A DNA stretch of 64,000 bases. It comes from Argonema antarcticum A004/B2 (GTDB lineage: Bacteria; Cyanobacteriota; Cyanobacteriia; Cyanobacteriales; Aerosakkonemataceae). Positions 53,501-62,462 of the stretch are shown piece after piece (within the stretch, counting starts at the first letter, position 1; the number at the start of each line of letters is the position of its first letter). Below the pieces are notes generated by a model, which ran no database searches, had not been told where the DNA came from, and was given only the letters and a program-made list of their open reading frames with translations. The stretch spans positions 124,001 to 188,000 of the forward strand of contig NZ_JAIQZN010000001.1 of the NCBI RefSeq assembly GCF_023333585.1, given 5' to 3'. Both the position numbers and the translations under genes were made by a program.

Positions 53501-53968
53501 CGTCTTAGCTTCCTGAGTATTCCCTTGTGTCATTTGAAACACAGGCTTACTTTCTGCTTCGGCGACTACATCGATCGTCTTAGCTTCCTGAGTATTTACT
53601 TGTGCGACTACATCGATCGTCTTAGCTTCCTGAGTATTCCCTTGTGTCATTTGAAACACAGGCTTACTTTCTGCTTCGGCGACTACATCGATCGTCTTAG
53701 CTTCATGAATATTCTCTTGTGTCATTTTACGCACAGGTTCATGCTCTACTTCTTCTGGAATTGAACCTATTACACTCGGCACAGGAGCGTATACTTGTGT
53801 AATTTGTTGCAGAGGCTGATTTTCCATTTCGGCAATTGCATCAACTACACTCGGTGCAGAAGTACCCGCTGGTGCAATTTGAGACACGGAAGTTTTAACG
53901 TAGGGGACTACATCTATCACAGTGGCAGTCTGTGCAACAGATGGCAGATGCAAACGGGATACGATCAT
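50519..53968 (-). CDS. Class III adenylate/guanylate cyclase with GAF-GAF-PAS sensors
   Basis: An 1149-residue protein. An N-terminal region of about 330 residues is low-complexity and made of repeats (NTQEAKTIDVVAQ, ESKPVFQMTQG). GAF 1 (about 350-520, ADRTTIYLVDEEKNELWS), GAF 2 (about 555-745, ADRSTLWLIDHDRNELWT), PAS (about 755-875) and a class III cyclase domain (about 900-1085) follow. The cyclase has metal-binding Asp in LFSDIRSYTTL and DKYIGDALMAVFGA, and GIGINSGSVISGNIGS. A TPR-like tail (HYLNQEFRKAMNEFAII) closes it. It makes cAMP (or cGMP) in response to GAF/PAS ligands; the ligand is unknown. recN lies 229 bp upstream on the same strand. Confidence 0.95.
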   Translation of the reverse strand: MIVSRLHLPSVAQTATVIDVVPYVKTSVSQIAPAGTSAPSVVDAIAEMENQPLQQITQVYAPVPSVIGSIPEEVEHEPVRKMTQENIHEAKTIDVVAEAESKPVFQMTQGNTQEAKTIDVVAQVNTQEAKTIDVVAEAESKPVFQMTQGNTQEAKTIDVVAQVNTQEAKTIDVVAQGNTQEAKTIDVVAEADRPPLSKMTQSNTQKGKRIYHNAVAQAEHEQVRKMTQVDTDEIKTLSGKGVDLVAKVDNPPLRRKGQAHPQKPIGGVENQQVYKTKPHNARDRKVIDVVPQGENPQAHQPPETATQESNRGGALATTEGSFSTFLAPLNKDSFKEVVVGVEDKLRIINQTLTMLTDSQGFDAILQDMLNAITLKTGELLNADRTTIYLVDEEKNELWSIVAKDEEGRALEIRFSATQGIAGEVATFRKVINIPFDFYDDPRSPFAQKQDQKNGYRTYTMLVMPLLSEQDELVAVVQLINKLKLPNEPTKHLDERINLNGFTEEDERVFREFAPSIRLILESSKSFYVATQRQRAADALMKANEALSKSSLDLEETLGRVMDEAKKLMNADRSTLWLIDHDRNELWTKIPSGGELKELRLPRTAGFAGIVAESREPLMIGFDLYEDPRSETSKETDKKFGYRTCSMLCMPVFNADQELIGVTQLINKKKQGDWPAYDPAEWPKAPECWKASFNRSDQEFMQIFNIQAGVALQNAKLFAEVKQQQQMQRDILRCLSNGVISTDKAGNVIAANESAKRLLGFGEDEKLEGKPIYELVRIKGKEEQDEDKFTQWFETALNTTDEKKRQQYYPDQVLESVSNEQHSVNLSINTIANASDATKVSGALVVMDDISDEKRLKSTMYRYMTQEVAEQLLASGDNFKMGGDRKEVSILFSDIRSYTTLTESLEAEEVVQMLNEYFESMVDAVFKYKGTLDKYIGDALMAVFGAFMPLHDHAWMAVQTAVQMRQRLAEFNSKRSENNQLEIKIGIGINSGSVISGNIGSSQRMELTSIGDEVNLASRLESASKQYGCDIVISQNTFEPCADRIWYRELDFIRVKGKDNPVRVYELVGLRDEPISDDQKNLIETYHKGREHYLNQEFRKAMNEFAIILEDMSVPDKSASLYLKRCQYWLDHPEFVETQWDDGVWTLTEK
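53405..53722. repeat. 42/75-bp tandem repeats in the cyclase N-terminus
   Basis: The segment GACTACATCGATCGTCTTAG starts at 53405, 53447, 53489, 53564, 53606 and 53681: spacings 42, 42, 75, 42 and 75. All are multiples of three, encoding 14- and 25-residue units with KTIDVVA. It is in-frame coding sequence with no evolving spacer, so it is not a CRISPR array. Confidence 0.9.
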
Positions 53969-54197
53969 AGTTGTTTATAGAGTATTGGAGTTACAGATTG
54001 GTATGTGAAAACCTAGAAGTTTAATTTACAGATTAGTTTACTATATGTTTTTTTTCCACGCTCCTGTGAGGTTATATGATTCTGACATTATGCGACGGGA
54101 TATTTGTGCCGATGATTACCAAACTTTCCCCATTGCAGAATTTTCGTAAGCCAGGAGCTTTGAATCAACACTTTAGAACTCTTTTGCGGTCAAAGTG

Positions 54198-56039
54198 TTA
54201 AGGATTGTTTAAAGTTTTGTCAATTGCCGTCTCAGTATGAGATCCTGAGTCTGGGAGAGGTTTTGGCTTAGAAATTGGTAATGGCTGCATTTGACGGTGA
54301 GAAGCAGCTTGTGCCAGGAGAGATTCGGCAAAGGCGATCGCCTCAGTGCCAAACTCTCCTCCAGCTAGTTGAGCGAGTTCTTCACTGCGAGTGAGATGAT
54401 TATCTAGGGCAGATACCCGCACGACGGTGCGAACATCTGAGTTCTGAGTGTTGGATATATCATGACTGGGGACTGCTGACTCCTCCTCGATCACTTCTTT
54501 ATCAACTCGGAAGTGACGATCGGCCATAGCAGCGACGAGAGGTTGGTGGGTGACGCATAGGACTTGATGGTGTTGAGAGAGTTGGTGGAGCTTTTGAGCG
54601 ATCGCTACAGCAACTCGCCCGGAAACTCCCACATCAATCTCATCAAATATGAGTGTTCCCACAGAATCCACCTGAGAGAAACACGCTTTCAGCGCAAGTA
54701 GAAAACGACTCATTTCCCCGCCAGAGGCAGTTTCTGTCATCGGATGCAGCGGTTCCCCTGGATTGGGACTAAACATAAATACAATCTTGTCAGCACCATA
54801 AGATGTAGGCGGACAGGAAGTAGTTTCCACTTGAAATTTTACCTTTTCCATCGCCAGGGGCTTAAGTTCTGACACCAAACGTGCTTCCAGTTCATCGGCA
54901 GCAGTGCGGCGCAACTGACTTAGACTAGCACAAGCTTTCTCAAGTATGGCTTTTCGTTGCTGATATACTTGTTCCAGAACTTCGATCGATTGTCCGCCGC
55001 CTTGTAGTTCCTCCAACTCAGATTGGACGCGCTGGCTATATGCGATCGCTTCCGCCAGACTGGGGCCATACTTGCGGCAAATTTGTTTAAGATCGCGGAT
55101 GCGCTGTTCCACCGTTTCCAGACGTTGGGGATCTGCTTCTAAATCTTCACCGTAGGCATTAATTTGTCGTCCCGCTTCTTCCACCTGAGATAGAGCCGCA
55201 CTTACCATATCTAGAATTGGTTGCAGCTGGACATCGTAATTCACCATATCAATCAAAACTGCTTCCGCTTGACCCAGTATGTCAGCAGCGGCATCAGCTT
55301 CGCCATCATTTTGATATAAAGCTTGATAGACTTGGTAACTTTGCTTTTGCAATTCTACAACATGACTGAGGCGCTGACGTTCCTGTTCGAGATGTTCTGA
55401 TTCATCGGGATCTTGAAGATTAGCGGTACTCAGTTCTTTTAGCTGAAATTCTAGTAAATCCAACTTTTGCAAGCGCATCTGCTCAGACTGGCGACGATTT
55501 TCCAAGTGAGAGAGTGCCTCAGAGCAGGCTGTAAAAGCCGCGAAGACCTCTCGCCGCTGTTGGAGTAGGGGGGAACCGCCGAAACTATCGAGACAATGAC
55601 GCTGACGTGCTGGCTGTCCGATTTGAACCGTTTGACCTTGGGCGGTGATCTCTACCAAACGCGATCGCAGTTGTTCGATCTGCTGTCGGTTTACCACCAC
55701 CCCATTAATCCGCGATCGACTGCTACGCAACACACCCTGACTGGTAGACATTTCCCGACTGCACACCAAAGAAATTTCATCCAACAGGTCTATTTCTTGT
55801 TCAGCAAGCCAGTCAGTCAACTCCGCAGTCAACTTAAAAGTCGCTTCCACTACCGCACGAATAGCCCCAGTCCGAATCGACCTGCTGGTAACTTTACCTC
55901 CTAAAGCGGCATCGATCGCATCCAGAATAATCGACTTTCCCGCGCCAGTTTCCCCAGTCAACACATTTAGACCTGGGCCGAATACAAGCTCAAGACGATC
56001 GATTAGGGCAAAATTTTCAATTCGCAATCCGAGTAGCAT
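54198..56039 (-). CDS. recN: DNA repair protein RecN
   Basis: A 613-residue SMC-like ATPase: N-terminal Walker A GETGAGKSI (about 31-39), a long coiled coil (about 150-400), the ABC signature TASGGEMSRFLLALK, and Walker B LIFDEIDVGVSG. C-terminal QVLCVTHQPLVAAMADRHF completes the head domain. It acts in double-strand-break repair. The length is somewhat above the common 550-560 because of a C-terminal extension rich in Pro. The gene is divergent from the ABC1 kinase gene. Confidence 0.96.
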   Translation of the reverse strand: MLLGLRIENFALIDRLELVFGPGLNVLTGETGAGKSIILDAIDAALGGKVTSRSIRTGAIRAVVEATFKLTAELTDWLAEQEIDLLDEISLVCSREMSTSQGVLRSSRSRINGVVVNRQQIEQLRSRLVEITAQGQTVQIGQPARQRHCLDSFGGSPLLQQRREVFAAFTACSEALSHLENRRQSEQMRLQKLDLLEFQLKELSTANLQDPDESEHLEQERQRLSHVVELQKQSYQVYQALYQNDGEADAAADILGQAEAVLIDMVNYDVQLQPILDMVSAALSQVEEAGRQINAYGEDLEADPQRLETVEQRIRDLKQICRKYGPSLAEAIAYSQRVQSELEELQGGGQSIEVLEQVYQQRKAILEKACASLSQLRRTAADELEARLVSELKPLAMEKVKFQVETTSCPPTSYGADKIVFMFSPNPGEPLHPMTETASGGEMSRFLLALKACFSQVDSVGTLIFDEIDVGVSGRVAVAIAQKLHQLSQHHQVLCVTHQPLVAAMADRHFRVDKEVIEEESAVPSHDISNTQNSDVRTVVRVSALDNHLTRSEELAQLAGGEFGTEAIAFAESLLAQAASHRQMQPLPISKPKPLPDSGSHTETAIDKTLNNP

Positions 56040-56043
56040 GAGG

Positions 56044-56162
56044 GAAAGTCAAAAGTCAAAAGTCAAAAGTCAAAAGAAAAAAGAAAATAGGGGCTAGGGG
56101 CTGGGCAGAGGGGGAGAGGGGGATTTAGCAATCCCAAATCTAAAATCTAAAATCTAAAATCG
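56044..56162. repeat. Heptamer tracts between recN and the ABC1 kinase gene
   Basis: AAAGTCA units (56044-56075), GGGGCTA units (about 56088-56102), GGGGGAG-type sequence and AATCTAA units (56134-56162). These occupy most of the 220-bp divergent gap, leaving about 90 bp for the promoter of the kinase gene. Confidence 0.75.
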
Positions 56163-56259
56163 ACCAAATTAGGTATAGCGCAAGTTTGGGTAGCTCAGGT
56201 CTTCATCCGAGTCATTGTTACAATGTTTAACATAACTACCCCGACTCGGTTCGATATTC

Positions 56260-58323
56260 ATGAATTTAAAGACGGTATCGCCAAGCTCATCTAATTCTTA
56301 TTCAGAATCAAGGCTTCAGAAGCCTGCATACCCAGCCATGAGGGATGATACAACGAAAGTTGTTGCCCCCACCGTAACGGTAGAACCGGCATCGCAGTCG
56401 CCAACGCCAGCTAAACGGGTGACAGTTGTGGCATCAGAGAAGGAAACAGAAGGGCTACGCTATGACCCAGAAGCGATCGCCGAGTATTATCAGCAGCGTT
56501 CATTACAAGTATGGGGAAGATTTATAGGCATAGTGTGGCCGTTTGTCACATTTGCCCTCAGCTTGTGGTGGGATCGTCAGCGGGGGCGCATAGCCAAGAA
56601 CCAGAAGCGACGAGCCGTTCGGCTGCGGGAAATATTAACCAAACTAGGCCCAGCATACATCAAAGTGGGACAAGCCCTATCCACCCGCCCAGACTTAGTT
56701 CCGTCCTTATACTTGGAAGAACTAACCAATCTGCAAGATCAATTACCCCCCTTTCCCAACGAGGTAGCTTACAGGTTTATAGAAGAAGAACTGGGTGCAA
56801 AACCCGAAGAAATATACGCAGAACTATCGCCAGAGCCCTTGGCGGCTGCTTCTCTGGGCCAAGTTTACAAAGGCAAACTCAAAACAGGTGAAAGTGTCGC
56901 CGTAAAAGTACAGCGACCCGACCTTACCGAGAGAATAGCACTCGATTTGTACATCGGGCGTTCTTTGGCTGCATGGGCGAAAAAGACCTTTAAACGGATA
57001 CGCAGCGACTTAGTAGCAATCCTGGATGAATTTGGTAGCCGCATTTTTGAAGAACTGGACTACATCCAGGAGGGACACAACGCCGAGCGATTTGAGCAGC
57101 TATACGGTAATGTACCGGATATCTATATTCCCAAGATTTACTGGGAATACACTCAGCGTCGCGTTTTGACGATGGAGTGGATAAATGGCACCAAGTTGAC
57201 TAATCTGGAAGCGATCGAGAAACAGGGAATAGATGCCCGTCATTTGATAGAAGTAGGAGTACAGTGTTCCCTGCGTCAGCTGCTAGAACACGGCTTCTTC
57301 CACGCCGACCCCCATCCCGGCAATTTGCTAGCCAGCCCAGATGGCAAATTAGTTTATCTGGACTTTGGCATGATGAGCGAAGTCAAGCCCTATCAGCGTT
57401 ATGGCTTAATTGAAGCAGTCGTGCATTTGGTCAATCGGGACTTTGAAGGCTTAGCCCGCGATTACGTGAATTTAGAGTTTTTGACGCCCGATACCGACTT
57501 AACGCCCATCATCCCAGCATTTGCCGCCGTATTTAACGATGCCCTGGGAGCAAGTGTAGCCGAACTAAACTTTAAGAGCATCACCGATCAGCTCTCAGCG
57601 TTAATGTACGAATATCCGTTCAGCGTACCCGCTTACTACGCCCTAATTATTCGTTCCCTCGTCACCTTGGAGGGAATCGCTATCCAAATAGACCCCAACT
57701 TTAAAGTTCTCAGCAAAGCCTATCCCTACGTTGCCAAAAGGCTGCTGACAGATACATCGTTGGAATTAAGGACTTCTCTACGGGATCTCTTGTTTAAAGA
57801 CGGCAAGTTTCGCTGGAATCGTTTGGAAAACTTGCTACGGAATGCCCGGATCTCTCAAGACTACGACCTCAATCAGGTGCTGAATCAGACTGTAGACTTT
57901 CTGTTTTCCGAACGGGGCGAGTTTATTCGCAAAAACTTAGCCGATGAAATTGTCAATGGTTTAGACTCTTTAACCCGCAATAGCTTCCAAAACTTTACCT
58001 ATACCTTTCGCGAAAGGGTTGGTTTAGCGGTAAATGAGAAGCCAGTTGTCAGCGAAACGCCTCAAAGTTTGGCACATATCAAACGGATTTGGGAGATTCT
58101 CCAAGAAACTCCTGGTTTTGACCCAACGCAACTGCTTCCTTTGATTCCCAAATTGCTAGTGAAGCCAGAAACCCAGCAGATGGGCCAGCAAGTCGCTAGC
58201 GGTTTAGCCCAGCGTGCTGTGGCGCGGCTGATTCGGGAAATTTTAGTAGCCCAAGAACCTGAATCAATCCAGAATAACGGTCATAAGCAGAACTCATCCA
58301 CCAGATTAGCGCTGCCTGAGTAG
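56260..58323 (+). CDS. ABC1/AarF/UbiB family atypical kinase
   Basis: A 687-residue ABC1 kinase-like protein. The hallmark KxGQ motif is in AYIKVGQALSTRPDLVP, the Ala-rich nucleotide loop is PLAAASLGQVYKG, VAVKVQRP carries the ATP Lys, HADPHPGNLL is the catalytic loop, and LDFGMM the metal-binding DFG. The C-terminus has a hydrophobic stretch, and a disordered N-terminus of about 65 residues precedes. In cyanobacteria and plastids this family influences plastoquinone and tocopherol metabolism. It is convergent with the coiled-coil gene at 58450. Confidence 0.95.
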   Translation: MNLKTVSPSSSNSYSESRLQKPAYPAMRDDTTKVVAPTVTVEPASQSPTPAKRVTVVASEKETEGLRYDPEAIAEYYQQRSLQVWGRFIGIVWPFVTFALSLWWDRQRGRIAKNQKRRAVRLREILTKLGPAYIKVGQALSTRPDLVPSLYLEELTNLQDQLPPFPNEVAYRFIEEELGAKPEEIYAELSPEPLAAASLGQVYKGKLKTGESVAVKVQRPDLTERIALDLYIGRSLAAWAKKTFKRIRSDLVAILDEFGSRIFEELDYIQEGHNAERFEQLYGNVPDIYIPKIYWEYTQRRVLTMEWINGTKLTNLEAIEKQGIDARHLIEVGVQCSLRQLLEHGFFHADPHPGNLLASPDGKLVYLDFGMMSEVKPYQRYGLIEAVVHLVNRDFEGLARDYVNLEFLTPDTDLTPIIPAFAAVFNDALGASVAELNFKSITDQLSALMYEYPFSVPAYYALIIRSLVTLEGIAIQIDPNFKVLSKAYPYVAKRLLTDTSLELRTSLRDLLFKDGKFRWNRLENLLRNARISQDYDLNQVLNQTVDFLFSERGEFIRKNLADEIVNGLDSLTRNSFQNFTYTFRERVGLAVNEKPVVSETPQSLAHIKRIWEILQETPGFDPTQLLPLIPKLLVKPETQQMGQQVASGLAQRAVARLIREILVAQEPESIQNNGHKQNSSTRLALPE

Positions 58324-58330
58324 CTAGGGA

Positions 58331-58396
58331 AATTTTAGATTTTAGATTTTAGATTTGAAATCTGAAATCTGAAATCTGAAATCTAAAATTTGAAAT
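58331..58396. terminator. Heptamer-built inverted repeat between convergent genes
   Basis: TTTTAGA units (58333-58356) followed by AAATCTG and AAATCTA units can pair over about 15-20 bp (AGATTTTAGATTT-type with AAATCTAAAAT). It lies just after the ABC1 kinase stop, so it may act as a terminator. More CCCCTCT-type repeats follow to 58449. Confidence 0.55.
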
Positions 58397-58449
58397 TCTC
58401 CCCCACTCTCCCCCTCTCCCTCTCCCTCTGTTCCCTAGCCCCTAGCCCC

Positions 58450-58953
58450 TTATTCACCCTCTAACGCTTGAACCTTTTGCTGACAGGCTTCGAGTTCTGA
58501 GCTAAAGCGGGTGAGAAGTTCCTCTTTTTCTGCTTCTAAGGCTTGAACCTGTTGTTGTAACTTGATTTCCAACTGTTGAATCTCTTCTCTACGGGCTTCT
58601 AGTTCTACGGAACGGCGGGCTAAATCTTGCTTTTCTAATGTGAGGGATTGCAGCCCTTGTTCAACCCTTTCCTTTTCTTGCTGCAAAAAGGCCGGGGTAA
58701 TGCCACTGGCGAGATAATTTTCCACCAGATTCAGCACCCAGTCTGTGGCAGCTTTAACGCTCAAAATCTGGCCTGCCTGGGAAAGTTCTATTAAAACCAG
58801 TAAGCCATCGTTGTAGGAATCTGCTTCTTTTGCCGGAATTATCTCAGATTCGCTCATCAATGCCCAAGTATGTCCAGATTCTTGGCGAGCTATTAATCGC
58901 AGCCTGGGCTCACTTGACAATCCTTGCTTTTGCACCAGGGCCAAATGTAGCAT
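58450..58953 (-). CDS. Coiled-coil protein of unknown function
   Basis: A 167-residue protein. The first 85 residues form a small domain (LRLIARQESGHTWALMSESE, then YNDGLLVLIELSQAG). Residues about 90-165 are a continuous coiled coil (EKERVEQGLQSLTLEKQDLA, then VQALEAEKEELLTRF). It has no signal peptide. It is probably a conserved cyanobacterial hypothetical; no function can be assigned. It is divergent from the permease gene. Confidence 0.8.
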   Translation of the reverse strand: MLHLALVQKQGLSSEPRLRLIARQESGHTWALMSESEIIPAKEADSYNDGLLVLIELSQAGQILSVKAATDWVLNLVENYLASGITPAFLQQEKERVEQGLQSLTLEKQDLARRSVELEARREEIQQLEIKLQQQVQALEAEKEELLTRFSSELEACQQKVQALEGE

Positions 58954-59155
58954 TGCCTTTATTTTTTACTACCTCACGTCCAATTTATAATATCGTTTCT
59001 GCTCTAGGTGACTCAGCTAAGTATGTAATATTTCAGTATATTTTTTGAGTGGTTAAATAAAAGTTTAACCCTCTGTCATCCCCCTAGTAGGGGAAAATGA
59101 CGAATATTGCGCGATCGCGTTCCCTGTCCCAAAACTGATCCAAGCTCAAACATCT

Positions 59156-60763
59156 ATGCAAACAACCTTGTCCCCACGCTGGCTAGTTCGCCGAGATATC
59201 GATGGATTTTTCGGGCTAGCACTTGATAATTTTATTCAAATCTTGCTCATTGTCAATCTATGCGGGGGTGTACTTGGCTTCCCTGCGTCTATGATTTACG
59301 GACGTATCCTACCGGGAATAGCGCTGAGTTTGATAGTTGGTAATTTTTATTACAGTTGGTTGGCTTACCGGCAGGGACAAAGGGAACAGAGGAATGATAT
59401 CACGGCTTTGCCTTATGGTATCAATACGGTGAGTCTGTTTGCTTATATTTTCTTAGTGATGCTGCCGGTGCGGCTGGGGGCTTTAGCTAAGGGCTTTTCT
59501 AGCGAACAAGCGGCGGAATTGGCTTGGCAAGCGGGTTTGGTGGCTTGTCTGGGCAGCGGATTAATTGAGTTAGCTGGTGCCTGGATTGGCAATACTCTGC
59601 GTCGAATCGCTCCTCGCGCCGCTCTACTCTCTACTTTAGGCGGAATTGCGCTTACTTTTATTGCGATCGGCTTTCTCTTCCGCACTTTTGCCAATCCAGT
59701 TGTGGGTTTAGTGCCATTAGGGGTAATTCTTTTAACTTACTTTGGTCGGGTAAAGTTTGCCATTCCCGGTGGTTTGTTGGCGGTGTTGCTGGGAATTGCC
59801 CTTGCTTGGGGAACGGGATTGATGAGTTGGGATAGCGCCCGATTTGCCGATGCTGTAAAACCAATAGGGGTGTACTTACCTGGTTTCTGGTTGGGAGATT
59901 TGTGGCAAGCACGCGGGGTTTTGGTAGAGTATCTCAGTATTATCTTGCCGATGGGATTATTTAACCTGGTTGGCAGTATTCAAAATTTGGAAAGTGCGGA
60001 AGCGGCGGGGGATACTTATCCGGCTACGCCTTGTCTGGCGGCAAATGGGATTGGTACGATCGTGGCGGCTATCTGCGGTTCCTGTTTCCCGACTACAATC
60101 TATATCGGTCATCCGGGTTGGAAAGCGATGGGGGCGCGGGTGGGATATTCTGTCCTGAATGGTGTGGTGATGGGTTTGCTGTGTTTGAGCGGTACTGTTG
60201 CGTTTTTAGCATATTTTGTGCCGATCGAAGCTGGGATGGCGATCGTACTTTGGATCGGTATTGTGATTGTTGCCCAAGCTTTTGAGGCTACACCACGTCA
60301 TCACGCGCCAGCAGTGGTTGTGGGGTTGCTACCTGCGATCGCGGGTTGGGCAGCACTAATCGCCAAAAACTCCCTTCGCGCCGCTGGTTTGGGTACGCCA
60401 GACAACCCTTTTACCGCAGATTTAGTACCTCTATTCAAACTCAGCGACACCTATATTGATGGTGCTTTTGCACTCGAACAAGGGTTTATCTTTTCAGCAA
60501 TGATTCTGGCGGCGATAACAGTTTATATCATAGAACGGCAATTTCGTCAAGCGGCATTTTGGTCTTTGGGAGCGGCTTTACTTTCCTGGGTAGGGTTAAT
60601 GCACAGCTACAATTGGACAGTTGCCGATACTGTGATTAAGTTGGGTTGGGGTGCGGGAAGTTCTTGGGCAGTTGGTTATATTTTGTTGGCGATTTTGTTT
60701 TTCTATGCGGAATGGCAAGAGAGGAATGAAAGGGGCGATCGGCAAAGTAAAGAATCTGAATAA
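59156..60763 (+). CDS. NCS2-like nucleobase/solute permease
   Basis: A 535-residue protein with about 12-13 TM segments. RRDIDGFFGLALDNFIQILL, then DITALPYGINTVSLFAYIF and the central GSIQNLESAEAAGD segment resemble the xanthine/uracil permease (NCS2) superfamily. The substrate is unknown; the diagnostic substrate residues of known transporters are not clear here. It probably sits in the plasma membrane. It ends 33 bp from the convergent DUF29 gene. Confidence 0.82.
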   Translation: MQTTLSPRWLVRRDIDGFFGLALDNFIQILLIVNLCGGVLGFPASMIYGRILPGIALSLIVGNFYYSWLAYRQGQREQRNDITALPYGINTVSLFAYIFLVMLPVRLGALAKGFSSEQAAELAWQAGLVACLGSGLIELAGAWIGNTLRRIAPRAALLSTLGGIALTFIAIGFLFRTFANPVVGLVPLGVILLTYFGRVKFAIPGGLLAVLLGIALAWGTGLMSWDSARFADAVKPIGVYLPGFWLGDLWQARGVLVEYLSIILPMGLFNLVGSIQNLESAEAAGDTYPATPCLAANGIGTIVAAICGSCFPTTIYIGHPGWKAMGARVGYSVLNGVVMGLLCLSGTVAFLAYFVPIEAGMAIVLWIGIVIVAQAFEATPRHHAPAVVVGLLPAIAGWAALIAKNSLRAAGLGTPDNPFTADLVPLFKLSDTYIDGAFALEQGFIFSAMILAAITVYIIERQFRQAAFWSLGAALLSWVGLMHSYNWTVADTVIKLGWGAGSSWAVGYILLAILFFYAEWQERNERGDRQSKESE

Positions 60764-60795
60764 GTAGGTAGTTAACCCTAATTAAGAATAGTCGC

Positions 60796-61230
60796 TCATG
60801 CTTCAGGTGAAATTAAAGCTAAAGCGCGATTCAAAATTTCTTCTCGATTAACCATATTTTCCAATTCGGCTGTCTCATATCGCCCTTCTGCTACTTCCAG
60901 CGATGCTTTATCAGCTGCCATTGGATATGCAGCTTCTAAAACTTCACGTAATTCTTCCGCGTTCAGGTAATAGCCCCCTGCCTTATGGCGCTTATTCTTT
61001 TCCTGAATTTCCCTGGCACTATTGCGAATTGAAACATCCCAAGAACGAGTGGTACGATTTTCAGCTTGCTGCTTAATCAGGTGCAGCAGCAAAATTTTTG
61101 CATAGCTGCGAATGTTATTAATTTTGTCGTCGCGGCTCATTTCTTCCAGTTCTTCGATTATTAGCAATGCTTCTGGAATATCACCTTGCAAGAGCAAAGA
61201 TTTAAGAGCAAGTAATTCTTCCATAATCAA
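60796..61230 (-). CDS. DUF29 family protein
   Basis: A 144-residue member of the DUF29 family in a shorter form: LLALKSLLLQGDIPEALLII, then YAKILLLHLIKQQAENRTTR, then WDVSIRNSAREI. The N-terminal part differs from the two other DUF29 proteins here; the middle and C-terminal parts match better. The function is unknown. Confidence 0.82.
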   Translation of the reverse strand: MIMEELLALKSLLLQGDIPEALLIIEELEEMSRDDKINNIRSYAKILLLHLIKQQAENRTTRSWDVSIRNSAREIQEKNKRHKAGGYYLNAEELREVLEAAYPMAADKASLEVAEGRYETAELENMVNREEILNRALALISPEA

Positions 61231-61442
61231 TACCTGAATATTGGTTAATTGCTATTGTATCCAAAAACTCGTCGCCTAGTCCTGGCTATTGGCTTTCATA
61301 CCAAGTAGCTGTGATGTCCATGCTGACCGACTTGAATGGAAGAGTGGGCGACTGGTACACCTCAAATATAGCCGAAACAGTTTCGATCGTCAAATTGAAA
61401 CCGGACTACGGGATTATACAGATAAAGATGCCACCATGCTTT

Positions 61443-62426
61443 TCATGGACGTTTTAAAATTAATTTGTAATATCCTAAAGAGCCTCCTTCCGGGTTCAAA
61501 GTAAAGGGCATTAATAGACCAGCGATTGAATTTCTGATTAAATATTTTGGTAATAAATTAGCAATCAATTTTGCTTTCCAAGACAAGTTAAAAAACTTTA
61601 CAGACAATTTTTTCAACCTTGATACAGTTGGCTGAACTGCTGAGGAAAGGTTTTCAATAGTTTGAATTTGAAAGCCGATAGATTTGGCATTGGCAGTCCA
61701 TTCCTGAATTTCTCCAAACCCATGCTGAACTGCCATCGATATTTCTGTGAGTTGAGTTGCAGTTTGAAATAATTTTGGGAGTTGTTCGAGTTTGGTGTTG
61801 CGATAACCATCAAATATAATTAATTGACCACCAGGACGCAGCACGCGGAAAATTTCTGCCAACGGTATTTTGGCTTGAGGTGCATGACATAAACACTCAA
61901 AGGCAAACACAATATCAAATGAGCGATCGGGAAATTCTAAGTCATTGAAATTTCCTTCTTGAAAAGTCAGGTTAGAAAAGGCACGGGCTTTTTGACGTGC
62001 TATTTTAATATGCAATGGAGTTATATCGATGCCAGTGAAGTTTACTTCTGGATACTGCTGTGCTAAAAAACGGCTATTAAACCCTTTGCCACATCCCAAC
62101 TCTAAAACATCATTAGCGCCAAATTTGTTAATTTGTTCTGCAACCACTTTGGGTTGAACATAGTAACCATCTGGATGAAAAACACCATCGAAATTCAACG
62201 CCATGTGGATAACATCTTGTCCGGAGTGATAGGTTTGATAGCCCCATTCACTTTGGGTGTAGTAAGATACGGTAATATCGGAATCGAATTCCTTTAAGAC
62301 GCGATCGCATCCAAAAAGCCTGTCAATTTTAGCGATCGCATCTGCTAAAGTCAGTTGACTGGCAAGCATAGCATAGTCTTGTTGCGAACCCGCAGTGAGT
62401 AGTTTAATAATCAAGTTTTTCAACAA
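61443..62426 (-). CDS. SAM-dependent methyltransferase, class I
   Basis: A 327-residue methyltransferase. SAM-binding motifs: VLELGCGKGFNSRFLAQQYP (motif I), TGIDITPLHIKIARQKA, EGNFNDLEFPDRSFDIVFAF and FRVLRPGGQLIIFDGYR. Regions of about 90 residues before and 110 after the core are helical and suggest a lipid or isoprenoid substrate, in the manner of the UbiE or sterol type; the substrate is not identified. The start is 36 bp from the repeat at 62463. Confidence 0.9.
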   Translation of the reverse strand: MLKNLIIKLLTAGSQQDYAMLASQLTLADAIAKIDRLFGCDRVLKEFDSDITVSYYTQSEWGYQTYHSGQDVIHMALNFDGVFHPDGYYVQPKVVAEQINKFGANDVLELGCGKGFNSRFLAQQYPEVNFTGIDITPLHIKIARQKARAFSNLTFQEGNFNDLEFPDRSFDIVFAFECLCHAPQAKIPLAEIFRVLRPGGQLIIFDGYRNTKLEQLPKLFQTATQLTEISMAVQHGFGEIQEWTANAKSIGFQIQTIENLSSAVQPTVSRLKKLSVKFFNLSWKAKLIANLLPKYLIRNSIAGLLMPFTLNPEGGSLGYYKLILKRP

Positions 62427-62462
62427 CTTATTCCATCCTATAAATGCTTGAAGAAATATATC

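Noticed and set aside
53405-53722. CRISPR array
   Set aside because: Evenly spaced near-identical units, but the units are contiguous multiples of three in a long coding frame, with no unique spacers and no cas genes.
53285-53764. Open frame of 159 residues antisense to the cyclase N-terminus
   Set aside because: It lies wholly within the repeat-coding region on the opposite strand; its repetitive product simply mirrors the repeats.
61289-61504. 71-residue plus-strand frame
   Set aside because: It overlaps the methyltransferase C-terminus on the other strand and has no RBS or family look.
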